From assembly GCF_900112005.1 (NCBI RefSeq), contig NZ_FOKK01000016.1, forward strand, positions 45,645 through 109,644: DNA of 64,000 nt, given 5' to 3'. The DNA comes from Algoriphagus aquimarinus. Its GTDB lineage: Bacteria > Bacteroidota > Bacteroidia > Cytophagales > Cyclobacteriaceae. The translations under genes and the position numbers were made by a program. Shown here in pieces: positions 1 through 7,831 of the stretch (positions within the stretch are counted from its first letter, which is position 1; the number at the start of each line of letters is the position of its first letter). Below the pieces are notes generated by a model. That model did not search any database, was not told the origin of the DNA, and saw only the letters and a program-made list of their open reading frames with translations.

Positions 1-2
1 TC

Positions 3-2288
3 GCTGTAAGAGATCAAGTCTTCGTTCTTCATACGCAGTTTTCGGAAGCAACCGGAAAAGCAGAAGGTATGAACTTGGTCGTTTATGAAGATAAGGACGA
101 CGACGGTGTAGCTGATGGCCCTGCCAAAATGTTAATTGAAGGCATTTCCTCTCCAGAATCTATCCGTTCCCGTGGTACAGATCACTCTACCAATGGTATC
201 CGTATGGGTATCGATGGCTGGATCTATATCGCCGTAGGAGATTTTGGTTTTCCAGATGCTGTCGATAGAGACGGTACGCATATGACCATGTTGGGTGGCG
301 GAATTGTCCGTGTACGTCCTGATGGCACCGAAATGGAAGAGTACATCCATGGAACTAGAAACATCTACGATGTGGCGATTGATCCATTTATGAATATTTA
401 TACCCGTGGCAATACCAACGACGGCGGTGGCTGGAACATTCGTTTCATTCACTACACACAGTCTGGTGAGTATGGCTACCCTAACTTTTTCAAAAACTTC
501 ACTGAAGAAACCATTCCTGCACTAGTAGATCTAGGCGGAGGTTCCGGTACAGGTAGTTACTTCATGGATGATGACAGATGGCCAGCCAAATACAATCACG
601 TGCCGATGATGGCGGATTGGGGCAGAAGCCATTTGTATATTCACCGTGTGACAATGGACGGCGCTGGTTTTACGCAGCAGGATGAGGAATTCATCAAACT
701 TCCACAGATCTCAGATCTAGATGTGGATGGTTCTGGACGTATGTTCCTTGCCGCTTGGAATGGTGCGGGTTACTTCGGTAGCCCAGAGAAAGGTTATGTT
801 GTTCGTGTAGTTCCTAAGGACTGGACTTATGAAGCTTTCCCTGACTTGAATACTTCCACGGTAGAAGAATTGACAGCCTTGCTGAAAGCACATAATTCAG
901 TTTCACGTTTCCACGCACAGCGCGAACTTCTTGCCCGCTTCCCAAATGAAGCTGGAGCCGCAGCTCTTTCAGTAGCTACAGACAAAACACTAACTCTTGA
1001 AGTGAGAGTTGCAGGTATTTACACGTACGCACAGGCTACTTGCGAAAGTGGAAATGGTGAATTGGTGAAATTGAGCCAAGAAGAAAAAGTAAGAGAATTT
1101 GCGCTAAGAGCATTAGCAGATCGTAAAACCTGTCTTCAGGGAGTTCCACTTGATCCATTTATCGAAGGAGTCACTGATCCTAATGACCGCGTAAAATCAG
1201 CAGCAATCGTTGCTTTGGGAAGAATCGGAAATCCAGAAGCAGCTGAAGAATTGTTGAAAGTAAGTGTACCTACCTCATTCAAACAGCCAGAGAAAGGCAC
1301 TGAAGGCCCACACGCTACGCCTAATTCCGCAATTATTCTTCCACACGTAGCAGTGAAATCACTGGTTAAACTTCATGCGGTAGATGCAGCGGTAGAAGCA
1401 ATTGGTACAGAGAATTCAAAAATCGCACTTTGGACTTTGCGCTACATGCATGATCCAAAAGCAGTCGATGGATTGATCAAAGCCTATGGTGACACAGATG
1501 ACATGGAACTGAAAGCTGAGATTTTGGGCACACTTTCTAGATTGTACAAGAAAGAAGCACCTTATGATGGTTCATGGTGGTGGGGAACTCGCCCAGATAC
1601 GCATGGCCCGTATTACAAGGCAATCACTTGGGAATCTTCTGATAAGATCAAAGACTTCTTGGTAGGCGAGCGCAATGCACAAGATGACCCTACGAAAAGA
1701 CAATTCTTCGCTGAGCTTAATGAGCGAAACAGAATGGAAATCGAGGAATTTGGAGAAGAGCAATCAAACTTGGTGATCCAAGAAACTGAAGTTGATTTGG
1801 AAAAAATCAAAAACAAAAAAGGACAAGTAGGCGCCACGTCTATAGAGGATGTGATGATCGCAGTACAAGATCTAAAAGGAGATCCTATCAAAGGTAAAGC
1901 ACTCTTCACCAGCCAAGGTTGTGTGGCTTGTCACAGTGTAGAAAAAGGTCAGCCGCTGAAAGGTCCATTTATGGGTCAGATCGGCTCGATCATGAATCGT
2001 TCTCAGATCACAGAATCTATCTTGAAACCAAATGCTTCTATCTCACAGGGCTTTGCTTCAGTTCTTATCTCTACCAATGACGATAAGAGCTACATGGGCT
2101 TTGTCACTGCCGAGACAGCAAATGAAGTGGTACTTCAGGACATCACTGGCACAGCTACCAAACTGGATAAGGCTACAATCAAAACACGTAAGGTGATGGA
2201 AACTTCCATGATGCCTCCAGGTTTGGTTAACTCCCTTTCTTATGAGGAATTAGCGTCATTGATTACGTATCTGCAGCAGCAGAAATAA
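3..2288 (+). CDS. PVC-type heme-binding HEAT-repeat / sorbosone dehydrogenase-like protein (5' truncated)
   Basis: The reading frame is open to the left edge of the window, so the N-terminus, with any signal peptide, is missing; the ATG at 69 is probably internal. The first roughly 250 visible residues look like a glucose/sorbosone dehydrogenase or NHL-type beta-propeller (GWIYIAVGDFGF, then a VRVRPDGTE stretch). The middle has alpha-helical HEAT-like repeats (for example RVKSAAIVALGRIGNPEAAE). The C-terminal ~130 residues form a c-type cytochrome domain with CVACH at 1920-1934 and a later MMPPG that may supply the axial methionine. This order is typical of the PVC-type heme-binding CxxCH proteins common in Bacteroidota and Planctomycetes, thought to be periplasmic oxidoreductases for sugars or related compounds. 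The substrate cannot be read from sequence. A strong terminator follows. Confidence 0.85.
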   Translation, partial: AVRDQVFVLHTQFSEATGKAEGMNLVVYEDKDDDGVADGPAKMLIEGISSPESIRSRGTDHSTNGIRMGIDGWIYIAVGDFGFPDAVDRDGTHMTMLGGGIVRVRPDGTEMEEYIHGTRNIYDVAIDPFMNIYTRGNTNDGGGWNIRFIHYTQSGEYGYPNFFKNFTEETIPALVDLGGGSGTGSYFMDDDRWPAKYNHVPMMADWGRSHLYIHRVTMDGAGFTQQDEEFIKLPQISDLDVDGSGRMFLAAWNGAGYFGSPEKGYVVRVVPKDWTYEAFPDLNTSTVEELTALLKAHNSVSRFHAQRELLARFPNEAGAAALSVATDKTLTLEVRVAGIYTYAQATCESGNGELVKLSQEEKVREFALRALADRKTCLQGVPLDPFIEGVTDPNDRVKSAAIVALGRIGNPEAAEELLKVSVPTSFKQPEKGTEGPHATPNSAIILPHVAVKSLVKLHAVDAAVEAIGTENSKIALWTLRYMHDPKAVDGLIKAYGDTDDMELKAEILGTLSRLYKKEAPYDGSWWWGTRPDTHGPYYKAITWESSDKIKDFLVGERNAQDDPTKRQFFAELNERNRMEIEEFGEEQSNLVIQETEVDLEKIKNKKGQVGATSIEDVMIAVQDLKGDPIKGKALFTSQGCVACHSVEKGQPLKGPFMGQIGSIMNRSQITESILKPNASISQGFASVLISTNDDKSYMGFVTAETANEVVLQDITGTATKLDKATIKTRKVMETSMMPPGLVNSLSYEELASLITYLQQQK

Positions 2289-2314
2289 AAGACTGCGAGA
2301 TTTATAGCAATTCG

Positions 2315-2356
2315 AAAACACCTTGGGATTTTAAGATTTCAAGGTGTTTTTTTTTT
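2315..2356 (+). terminator. Rho-independent terminator after the heme-binding HEAT-repeat gene
   Basis: An 11-bp perfect stem (AAAACACCTTG with CAAGGTGTTTT) is followed by a run of T residues, 27 bp after the stop codon of the upstream gene. Confidence 0.85.
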
Positions 2357-2393
2357 GATTTAACTGCATTACCCTGGAATTGCCCACTAAGTT

Positions 2394-2604
2394 CGACTCC
2401 CTTCGGGGTCGTACATTCTTTTTGGTTGTTTGTCAAACCATGGGTTCCACCCATGGCTATTGAAAAGTTAGATCCTTTCAGGATCTTTTCATTATCAAAT
2501 AGTCCTTGACATCGACCACGAAGTGGTCAAACCTTTCAATAACCGCGGGTGCAACCCGTGGAAAAGTGGTTCGATGGTGTAAGACAGCAACCCTGAAGGG
2601 GTTG
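2394..2604. repeat. Array of six different short hairpins
   Basis: Six separate palindromes with 3-5 nt loops lie in a row: 2394-2411, 2438-2456 (CCATGGGT/ACCCATGG), 2470-2486 (AGATCCT/AGGATCT), 2514-2528 (GACCAC/GTGGTC), 2543-2561 (CCGCGGGT/ACCCGTGG, one G-T pair) and 2588-2604. The stem sequences differ but the geometry is the same. There is no coding frame of note. This resembles the REP/BIME-like clusters found between genes in Bacteroidota. Whether they move through a REP-associated transposase is unknown; no such gene is in the window. Confidence 0.7.
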
Positions 2605-2738
2605 AACTAATCAACATAGTTTAAAAAAAACGCTATCCCAAAATTCAATACTCCTCTGTGTCCACCGCGGTTAAAAAATAATTTGCTAGGATTTAACAGC
2701 AGAGTACACGGAGGTTAACACAGAGTGAACAAGCTAGA

Positions 2739-2766
2739 GTTGTCCTGCTTCTCCAGAAGCTGGACT
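2739..2766. repeat. 28-bp palindromic element, copy 1
   Basis: An imperfect palindrome with core TGCTTCTCCAGAAGC. Its exact reverse complement occurs at 30932-30959, and a degenerate copy (23 of 28 positions) at 31079-31106. Confidence 0.7.
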
Positions 2767-2780
2767 GAGCTAAAAAATGA

Positions 2781-3140
2781 TCAATCATCAATGTTCAAAC
2801 TCAATATTCCAAGTATTTCCGTTCCGTAGGAACGATTCGTTTGTAGCAAAACGGAACAAATAAGAACACCTCGTTCCATAGGAACGTCTCGTAATAATAA
2901 TTCACCATTCGTTCCTACGGAACGAGGAAACGGTCTTCTATTCCAATTGGCTACAGACCAGTTGTCCCGCTGGGACAAAACCTAATCTGTTTCTAATGAG
3001 ATTAAGAAGTACTTTTTTCACCGCGAAGCCGCGAAGATCGCTGAGTTTGTCGCAAAGTTTTTTTTTAAAAGAATGAAGAAGACTTAGCGATTTTCTCGGC
3101 GAACTCGGCGTCTCGGCGGTAAAAAAAGAATGTTCAATGA
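2781..3140. repeat. 360-bp hairpin-rich repeat, copy A
   Basis: The first of two tandem units with a period of exactly 360 bp. Each unit carries palindromes CGTTCCGTAGGAACG (2820), CGTTCCATAGGAACG (2872), CGTTCCTACGGAACG (2910) and TTGTCCCGCTGGGACAA (2962), then a tail beginning CACCGCGAAGCCGCGAAG and ending near CTCGGCGTCTCGGCGGT. The tail's ends are weakly complementary. The many stem-loops suggest a structured RNA or a non-autonomous mobile repeat rather than a protein gene. Confidence 0.85.
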
Positions 3141-3500
3141 TCAATCATCAATGTTCAAACTCAATATTCCAAGTATTACCGTTCCGTAGGAACTATTCGT
3201 TTGTAGCAAAACGGAATAAATAAAGACACCTCGTTCCACAGGAACGTCTCGTAATAATAATTCACCATTCGTTCCTACGGAACGAGGAAACTGTCTTCTA
3301 TTCCAATTGGCTACAGACCAGTTGTCCCGCTGGGACAAAACCTAATCTGTTTCTAATGAGAATAAGAAGTACTTTTTTCACCGCGAAGCCGCGAAGATCG
3401 CTGAGTTTGTCGCAAAGTTTTTTTTTTAAAAAAGAATGAAGAAGACTTAGCAATTTTCTCGGCGAACTCGGCGTCTCGGAGGTAAAAAAAGAATGTTCAG
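3141..3500. repeat. 360-bp hairpin-rich repeat, copy B
   Basis: Nearly identical to copy A, with scattered single-base changes (for example one base lost from the first palindrome arm, giving GGAACTATTCG) and a slightly longer poly-T/A tract in the tail. Being in direct tandem with copy A suggests a recent duplication. Confidence 0.85.
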
Positions 3501-3935
3501 TGATCAATTTTCAAAATCAATGATAAAGGAAGTAGAACCAACACTAGCCCAGTAGCCTTTTCGTTCCGTAGGAACGATTCGTTTGTAGCAAAATGGAATA
3601 AATAAAGACACCTCGTTCCATAGGAACGTTTCGTGAAATAAAGTCCCCATAAGGTCCTACGTAACGAGGAAACGGTCTTCTATTCCAATCCCCTAAAGAC
3701 CAGTTGTCCCACTGGGACAAAACCTTATCTGTTTCCAATGAGATTAAGAAGTACTTTTTTCACCGCGAAGCCACGAAGATAACGGAGTTTGTCGCAGAGG
3801 ACCTTTAAATAGAATCCTTAGAATAGTTCTTTGCGCCTCCCGATAGCTATCGGGAGCGCGAGAAAAAATTCTCAATGATCAATGTTTAAACTCAAGTAAA
3901 AACCCGCCTTATCCGCTGCGCCGCCGCGAGCAAAT
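3501..3935. repeat. Hairpin-rich repeat, divergent copy C with perfect palindrome
   Basis: CGTTCCGTAGGAACG recurs at 3562, 382 bp after copy B, and is followed by the same order of palindromes with more substitutions. The tail is partly replaced by a perfect 20-bp palindrome centred on AGCT at 3837-3856, then a segment (CGCTGCGCCGCCGCGAG) also found at the end of the distant copy D (about 13300). Copies C and D also share the lead-in ACACTAGC(C/T)CAG(T/C)AGCC, so they are closer to each other in their outer parts than to A and B. Confidence 0.75.
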
Positions 3936-3954
3936 CAAAGAACTCTGGCTAAAC

Positions 3955-6213
3955 TCAGTTCCTTCTTAGCTCCAAAATCTTCCATCCATCTACAATCTCC
4001 AACTCCTTCCACTCTCCATTTCCCCTCAAGTCTGGAAGCTCTTTTCTTTCCTTGGAAATCCATATCGAATTATCCGGGGCTTTTTCTATGATCCAAGTGG
4101 AATCTGATTGTAAATTGATCAAGCCAGACTTCCAATTATCATTCTGCTGAAACTGCGTTTCCCGGTTCAGGCTTTCATCGCCATCATACACAGAAATCAC
4201 TTTCAAATCCGAATTGAACAACACAGAAGGCAGGCGTTTGTTGTAAACTATTACCTCCTTGAGCTCTGGTTTATTTTGATGCAGCCAAGCGGTTACATTA
4301 CGGGTATCGTTAGTCAGTCCAGCATTTTGACTCATGAAATAGGTGGACATTCCCGTCAAGCCCATCGTGAATATAAAAACGGAAATCACCGTGCGTTCGA
4401 CTCTGCGGATATCTACTTTCTGCATCGCAGCTAGTAATGACGCGGTGATAAACCAGATGAAGTAAAACTTGAAATTCAAGGAGATCTTGGGATCTATCAG
4501 GGGCAAGGCCACCAAGGCAAGCATCAGCAGTGCATGAAAACCCAACTGCAATCGCTCCCATATTTTTTGCTGTGGATCAGTAAGCTTTTCCCAATAATAA
4601 ATCGCACCAATCGCCAACCCGGAATACAGCGGCAAGATATACAGCACCAGTTTGGACTGACTGAGGGAGAAAAAAACTAAAGGTAAAAGTACCCACATCA
4701 CCAGCATAGCTCCTTTTTTCACGAAATCAGCCCGCTTGAGCGGAATCTTTCGCAGTAAGATCAATATCCAAGGGAAGGCCGTTCCCAGCAGCACCGCACC
4801 ATAAAACCAGAAGGGTTGTCCCCTGTGGAAGGTATCTGTGGCATAGCGATCTATGGTATGCTTGAACAGGAAGTAGTCGAGAAAGCGCTCATCTTCCAGG
4901 TGCAAGAGGACAAACCAACTCAATCCAATTCCCAGCATCAAGGCTATTCCGGCCAGATGAATTTTGACCGAACCCATTTTCTCCTTCATGACCAGCCCTT
5001 GATAGGCCCAGATTAAAAGCGGCACAATCAACACCACGGGGCCTTTGGTCAGAAAGCCAATCCCCAGAAAAACATAACATAGCATCAGTAGGTACCCTTT
5101 TCTTTTCTCCAAAAAATCAAACCAGAAATAGAGCGCCGCCAAAACGAATAGTGCCAGAAAGGTATCTGTCGTCAATGCCCTACTGCCAATAATCAATGCT
5201 GGAAATGAGGCATACAGCATGGCGGATAGAAAGGCCGGATTGGATCGCTTGAAGAAGATCAAGGCAAGCTTATAGACTAGCCAGATCTGAAGAAGCACTG
5301 AAATCTGTAATAGAAATCTAGCCGAAAAAGGAGAAATCCCCATCACTTCATAGCTCAAAGCAGTCAGCCAATAAGTCACTGGCGGTTTATGATAGTGGTA
5401 GATTCCCATGAGTTGGGGATGCATCCAATCGCCTGTTTGCACCATTTCCTTGGCGATTTGGGCATAGCGGGCTTCGCTGGATTCGGTGACAGACCAAGCT
5501 CCTAAGTTGAAAAACAACACCATTCCTACAAAGACCAACAGCAAAGTCATTCTCATGCTTTTGATCCGATCGAGGAAACTGAGTTTCTCCTCATTGGCTG
5601 CTCCGTAGTGGATCATCAGATTTCTCACATACACCAAGATCCCAAATGCCTGACCAATAAACAGCACAGAGTCCTTGCGAAGTATCGCATAGGAAGCGAT
5701 CAATACCGCTCCTACCAAGCTGATGTACCAAAAACTCAATGGGAATTGGGATTCCTTGCTTCGCTCTGCTTCATACCATTGCACCACAAACCTAGTCGTG
5801 AAAATAACCTGACCGAGCGTGCCCCAAGTGAGTAGCATTCCACTGATCTCCGGATTGTGCACCAAACTATGGAAATCATAATGTGCATGAAAGACCAAGT
5901 ACCCCAGAAACAGCAAGGGAAGAAGAATGAAACTCCAGCGAATCCATTTCGGGAAAAGCTGCCAGGCGTTTTGGATTTTCAGGTTTCGGATGTAAATGAA
6001 ATAGCCTACCAATTGTCCGCCGACAATCACCAGATCCTGGCGAAATGTCCCATAAACCAACAGTAGAAAGGAGGCAACCAAACTGAGTTGCCAGAAAATA
6101 ACCGGTGAAAGCACTTTTCCTGCTTTCTCAGACTTGACCAATTGTATTAGAAATCGGGCTGAAAAAAGCCCCTGAGCTAGAAAACCAACTCCAAGTAGCA
6201 CCCAACTATTCAT
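3955..6213 (-). CDS. Double LAB_N domain fused to a GT39 (ArnT/PMT-like) glycosyltransferase
   Basis: A 752-residue polytopic membrane protein. Residues 8-80 and 130-202 are two tandem copies of the LAB_N (lipid A biosynthesis N-terminal) domain; each has an R-F-x-x-Q pattern and ends in a Y-x-R-N-L motif. From about residue 220 it continues as a GT39/PMT-type glycosyltransferase, with the periplasmic loop motif ESSEARY (244-250) and HYHKPP (273-278), then many hydrophobic segments and a short soluble C-terminus. GT39 enzymes use polyprenyl-phosphate sugars on the periplasmic face. The start overlaps the GT2 gene by 8 bp (ATGAATAG), so the two are translationally coupled. In known pathways a GT2 makes the polyprenyl-phosphate sugar that a GT39 uses. 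The inferred role is glycosylation of lipid A or another envelope lipid; the sugar and acceptor are unknown. Confidence 0.85.
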   Translation of the reverse strand: MNSWVLLGVGFLAQGLFSARFLIQLVKSEKAGKVLSPVIFWQLSLVASFLLLVYGTFRQDLVIVGGQLVGYFIYIRNLKIQNAWQLFPKWIRWSFILLPLLFLGYLVFHAHYDFHSLVHNPEISGMLLTWGTLGQVIFTTRFVVQWYEAERSKESQFPLSFWYISLVGAVLIASYAILRKDSVLFIGQAFGILVYVRNLMIHYGAANEEKLSFLDRIKSMRMTLLLVFVGMVLFFNLGAWSVTESSEARYAQIAKEMVQTGDWMHPQLMGIYHYHKPPVTYWLTALSYEVMGISPFSARFLLQISVLLQIWLVYKLALIFFKRSNPAFLSAMLYASFPALIIGSRALTTDTFLALFVLAALYFWFDFLEKRKGYLLMLCYVFLGIGFLTKGPVVLIVPLLIWAYQGLVMKEKMGSVKIHLAGIALMLGIGLSWFVLLHLEDERFLDYFLFKHTIDRYATDTFHRGQPFWFYGAVLLGTAFPWILILLRKIPLKRADFVKKGAMLVMWVLLPLVFFSLSQSKLVLYILPLYSGLAIGAIYYWEKLTDPQQKIWERLQLGFHALLMLALVALPLIDPKISLNFKFYFIWFITASLLAAMQKVDIRRVERTVISVFIFTMGLTGMSTYFMSQNAGLTNDTRNVTAWLHQNKPELKEVIVYNKRLPSVLFNSDLKVISVYDGDESLNRETQFQQNDNWKSGLINLQSDSTWIIEKAPDNSIWISKERKELPDLRGNGEWKELEIVDGWKILELRRN

Positions 6214-6958
6214 GGATTGCTGCTTTATGTGTTTTGATGGAATTCTCCGAAATGGTATATACTGACTGACGCTTCATCATCCATCGCAGCGCTAGTGTGT
6301 CCTGAAGGGGAGACAAAAGCCGATTCCACACGTTAAATTTGGATTTACCTGTAACTCTTGGGAAATGCTTTACAGGAATTTCAATGACTTTTTTGCCTTG
6401 AATCAAGGTAAGCGCTGGAAAAAATCGATGCATCCCTTTGAAAAAAGGCATATGCAATGCGACCGATCTACGCATTATTTTCAACGGACATCCCGAATCA
6501 TGAACACCGTCGTGTAGCATGGAATCCCGAAACCAGTTGGCAAAAGTGGAAGACATTTTCTTCACCGCGCTGTCCTTGCGCCCTGTTCTCCTGCCCGTCA
6601 CCAGATCATAATCAGGAATCATCGCTTCCAATCTCAGAAAGTCCATAGGATCTGTCTGCAAGTCAGCGTCAATGTAGCCCACCCATTTAGTATTGGATTT
6701 TTCGAAGCCTGCCCGAATTGCAGCACTGAGTCCCGCATTTTTCTCGAAGGAAATGAAGCCAACATGGTCATGAAGCGCTGCAATTTTCTTTATTTTACTC
6801 AAGCTATGATCAGTAGAACCATCATTGACCAATAATAGATTGACCTCGAATTTTGACTGATTGATATACTCTTCAAAGGCTGGCAAAATTCTTCCTATCC
6901 CATCTTCTTCATTGAAAATAGGGATGACTATAGTGATTCCGTTAGATTGCTTATTCAT
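6206..6958 (-). CDS. Family 2 glycosyltransferase (polyprenyl-phosphate sugar synthase type)
   Basis: A 250-residue cytoplasmic GT-A glycosyltransferase. The N-terminus has the GT2 start TIVIPIFNEEDG, a conserved VNDGSTD (45-50) and the metal-binding DAD at 97-99 followed by LQTDP. The family makes dolichyl- or undecaprenyl-phosphate sugars (DPM1/ArnC-like). No C-terminal membrane helices are visible, unlike ArnC, so it would depend on a partner for membrane placement. It is the first gene of a two-gene unit and overlaps the LAB_N/GT39 fusion by 8 bp. The family is certain; the sugar transferred is not. Confidence 0.88.
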   Translation of the reverse strand: MNKQSNGITIVIPIFNEEDGIGRILPAFEEYINQSKFEVNLLLVNDGSTDHSLSKIKKIAALHDHVGFISFEKNAGLSAAIRAGFEKSNTKWVGYIDADLQTDPMDFLRLEAMIPDYDLVTGRRTGRKDSAVKKMSSTFANWFRDSMLHDGVHDSGCPLKIMRRSVALHMPFFKGMHRFFPALTLIQGKKVIEIPVKHFPRVTGKSKFNVWNRLLSPLQDTLALRWMMKRQSVYTISENSIKTHKAAIHE

Positions 6959-6990
6959 TTTTTAAAACAACTTCACTGTTCAAAACACAA

Positions 6991-7023
6991 TAAAAATCTG
7001 GAATGGAATAACTATTTCCAGAT
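6991..7023 (-). terminator. Terminator after the DUF347 gene
   Basis: On the minus strand ATCTGGAA pairs with TTCCAGAT around a 12-nt loop and is followed by TTTTTA. It lies between the DUF347 stop (7036) and the GT2 start (6958) and separates the two transcription units. Confidence 0.65.
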
Positions 7024-7035
7024 GAAAGGCACTTA

Positions 7036-7806
7036 TTATTCAGTCTCATTTTCAGATTGTTGCATCTTTACCGATCCTCTGTGAGAGATATAAATTAACA
7101 TACTAATGATAGCCAATGAGACAATGGAGGCATTCAACGTCCCTAAATCCAATCCTCCCTTTGCCAATGGCTTGGTTAAAAAATCGCCGAATGTGGCACC
7201 GAAGGGTCTAGTGAAAATAAATGCAATCCAAAACAGAAGTATTTGATTGGCACGTGTGAACTGATGCAGCAGAAACACGATCAAAATGATAGCCGCAGTG
7301 ACAAAAGCTCCATGGAGATAGCTCAGCCCCAAACTATCCGTCAGAAAATCGCCAAAAGCAGTTCCAAGACTGTTGGAAAACAAGATGGCTATCCAGTAAA
7401 ACAGCTCTTTACCCCTGTCCTGAATAGGGAAGACAGCTAGTGACCCATATTTTTTGAACCAGATAAATAAGACCAGGATTAGTCCCGCGAATAAGATGAT
7501 GCTGCCTACTGTATATCCCAAATGGAGACTTCTATCCATAAAATCAGAAACCTCAGTTCCTAGCGTCGTCGTGGCAATAATAACCAGCCAGTAATAAACT
7601 GGAATGTATTTCTGAGAAGACAACTGTATCATCAATACCACCAGAAAGAATCCCGCAGTAATAACCAGCCCCGTAAGGTATCCAAGGTTTAGCGTCATCG
7701 AGAGGAAGTCGCCCAAGGTCTCTCCTAGCGTCGTAGCCACAATCTTCATCAACCAGAAAAGAAGGGTGATTTCGGCTACCTTATTAAGTTTTTTATAAAC
7801 AGTCAT
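7036..7806 (-). CDS. Four-repeat DUF347 / COG4705 membrane protein
   Basis: A 256-residue integral membrane protein made of four tandem repeats of about 60 residues. Each repeat has two hydrophobic helices and a variant of the motif TLGETLGDFL: TLGETLGDFL, TLGTEVSDFM, SLGTAFGDFL and PFGATFGDFL. The conserved acidic residue inside each membrane repeat suggests ion transport, but I know of no established function and do not assign one. It is the last gene of the block that starts with the two-component system, 25 bp after the TonB receptor stop, and a terminator follows it. Co-transcription with the receptor is inferred from spacing. Confidence 0.82.
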   Translation of the reverse strand: MTVYKKLNKVAEITLLFWLMKIVATTLGETLGDFLSMTLNLGYLTGLVITAGFFLVVLMIQLSSQKYIPVYYWLVIIATTTLGTEVSDFMDRSLHLGYTVGSIILFAGLILVLFIWFKKYGSLAVFPIQDRGKELFYWIAILFSNSLGTAFGDFLTDSLGLSYLHGAFVTAAIILIVFLLHQFTRANQILLFWIAFIFTRPFGATFGDFLTKPLAKGGLDLGTLNASIVSLAIISMLIYISHRGSVKMQQSENETE

Positions 7807-7831
7807 GGCTAAATACTTATCGTTTCTATTA

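Larger units (their letters stand above)
2289..3954. other. 1.67-kb gene-free repeat zone
   Basis: No credible protein gene is visible. The stretch contains the terminator at 2315-2356, the six-hairpin array at 2394-2604, a 28-bp palindromic element at 2739-2766 and three copies of a long hairpin-rich repeat (from 2781, 3141 and about 3500). It ends just beyond the stop codon of the LAB_N/GT39 gene. Short minus-strand frames here are near-identical translations of the repeat units and are not taken as genes. Confidence 0.75.

Noticed and set aside
2781..3738. Two near-identical 65-residue minus-strand frames, and related short frames, in the hairpin repeats
   Set aside because: They are translations of the palindromes and change with each copy of the repeat; lengths and starts follow the DNA repeat, not a protein.
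2781..3935. CRISPR-like array
   Set aside because: The units are 360 bp and the inter-palindrome segments are conserved, not unique spacers; no cas genes.
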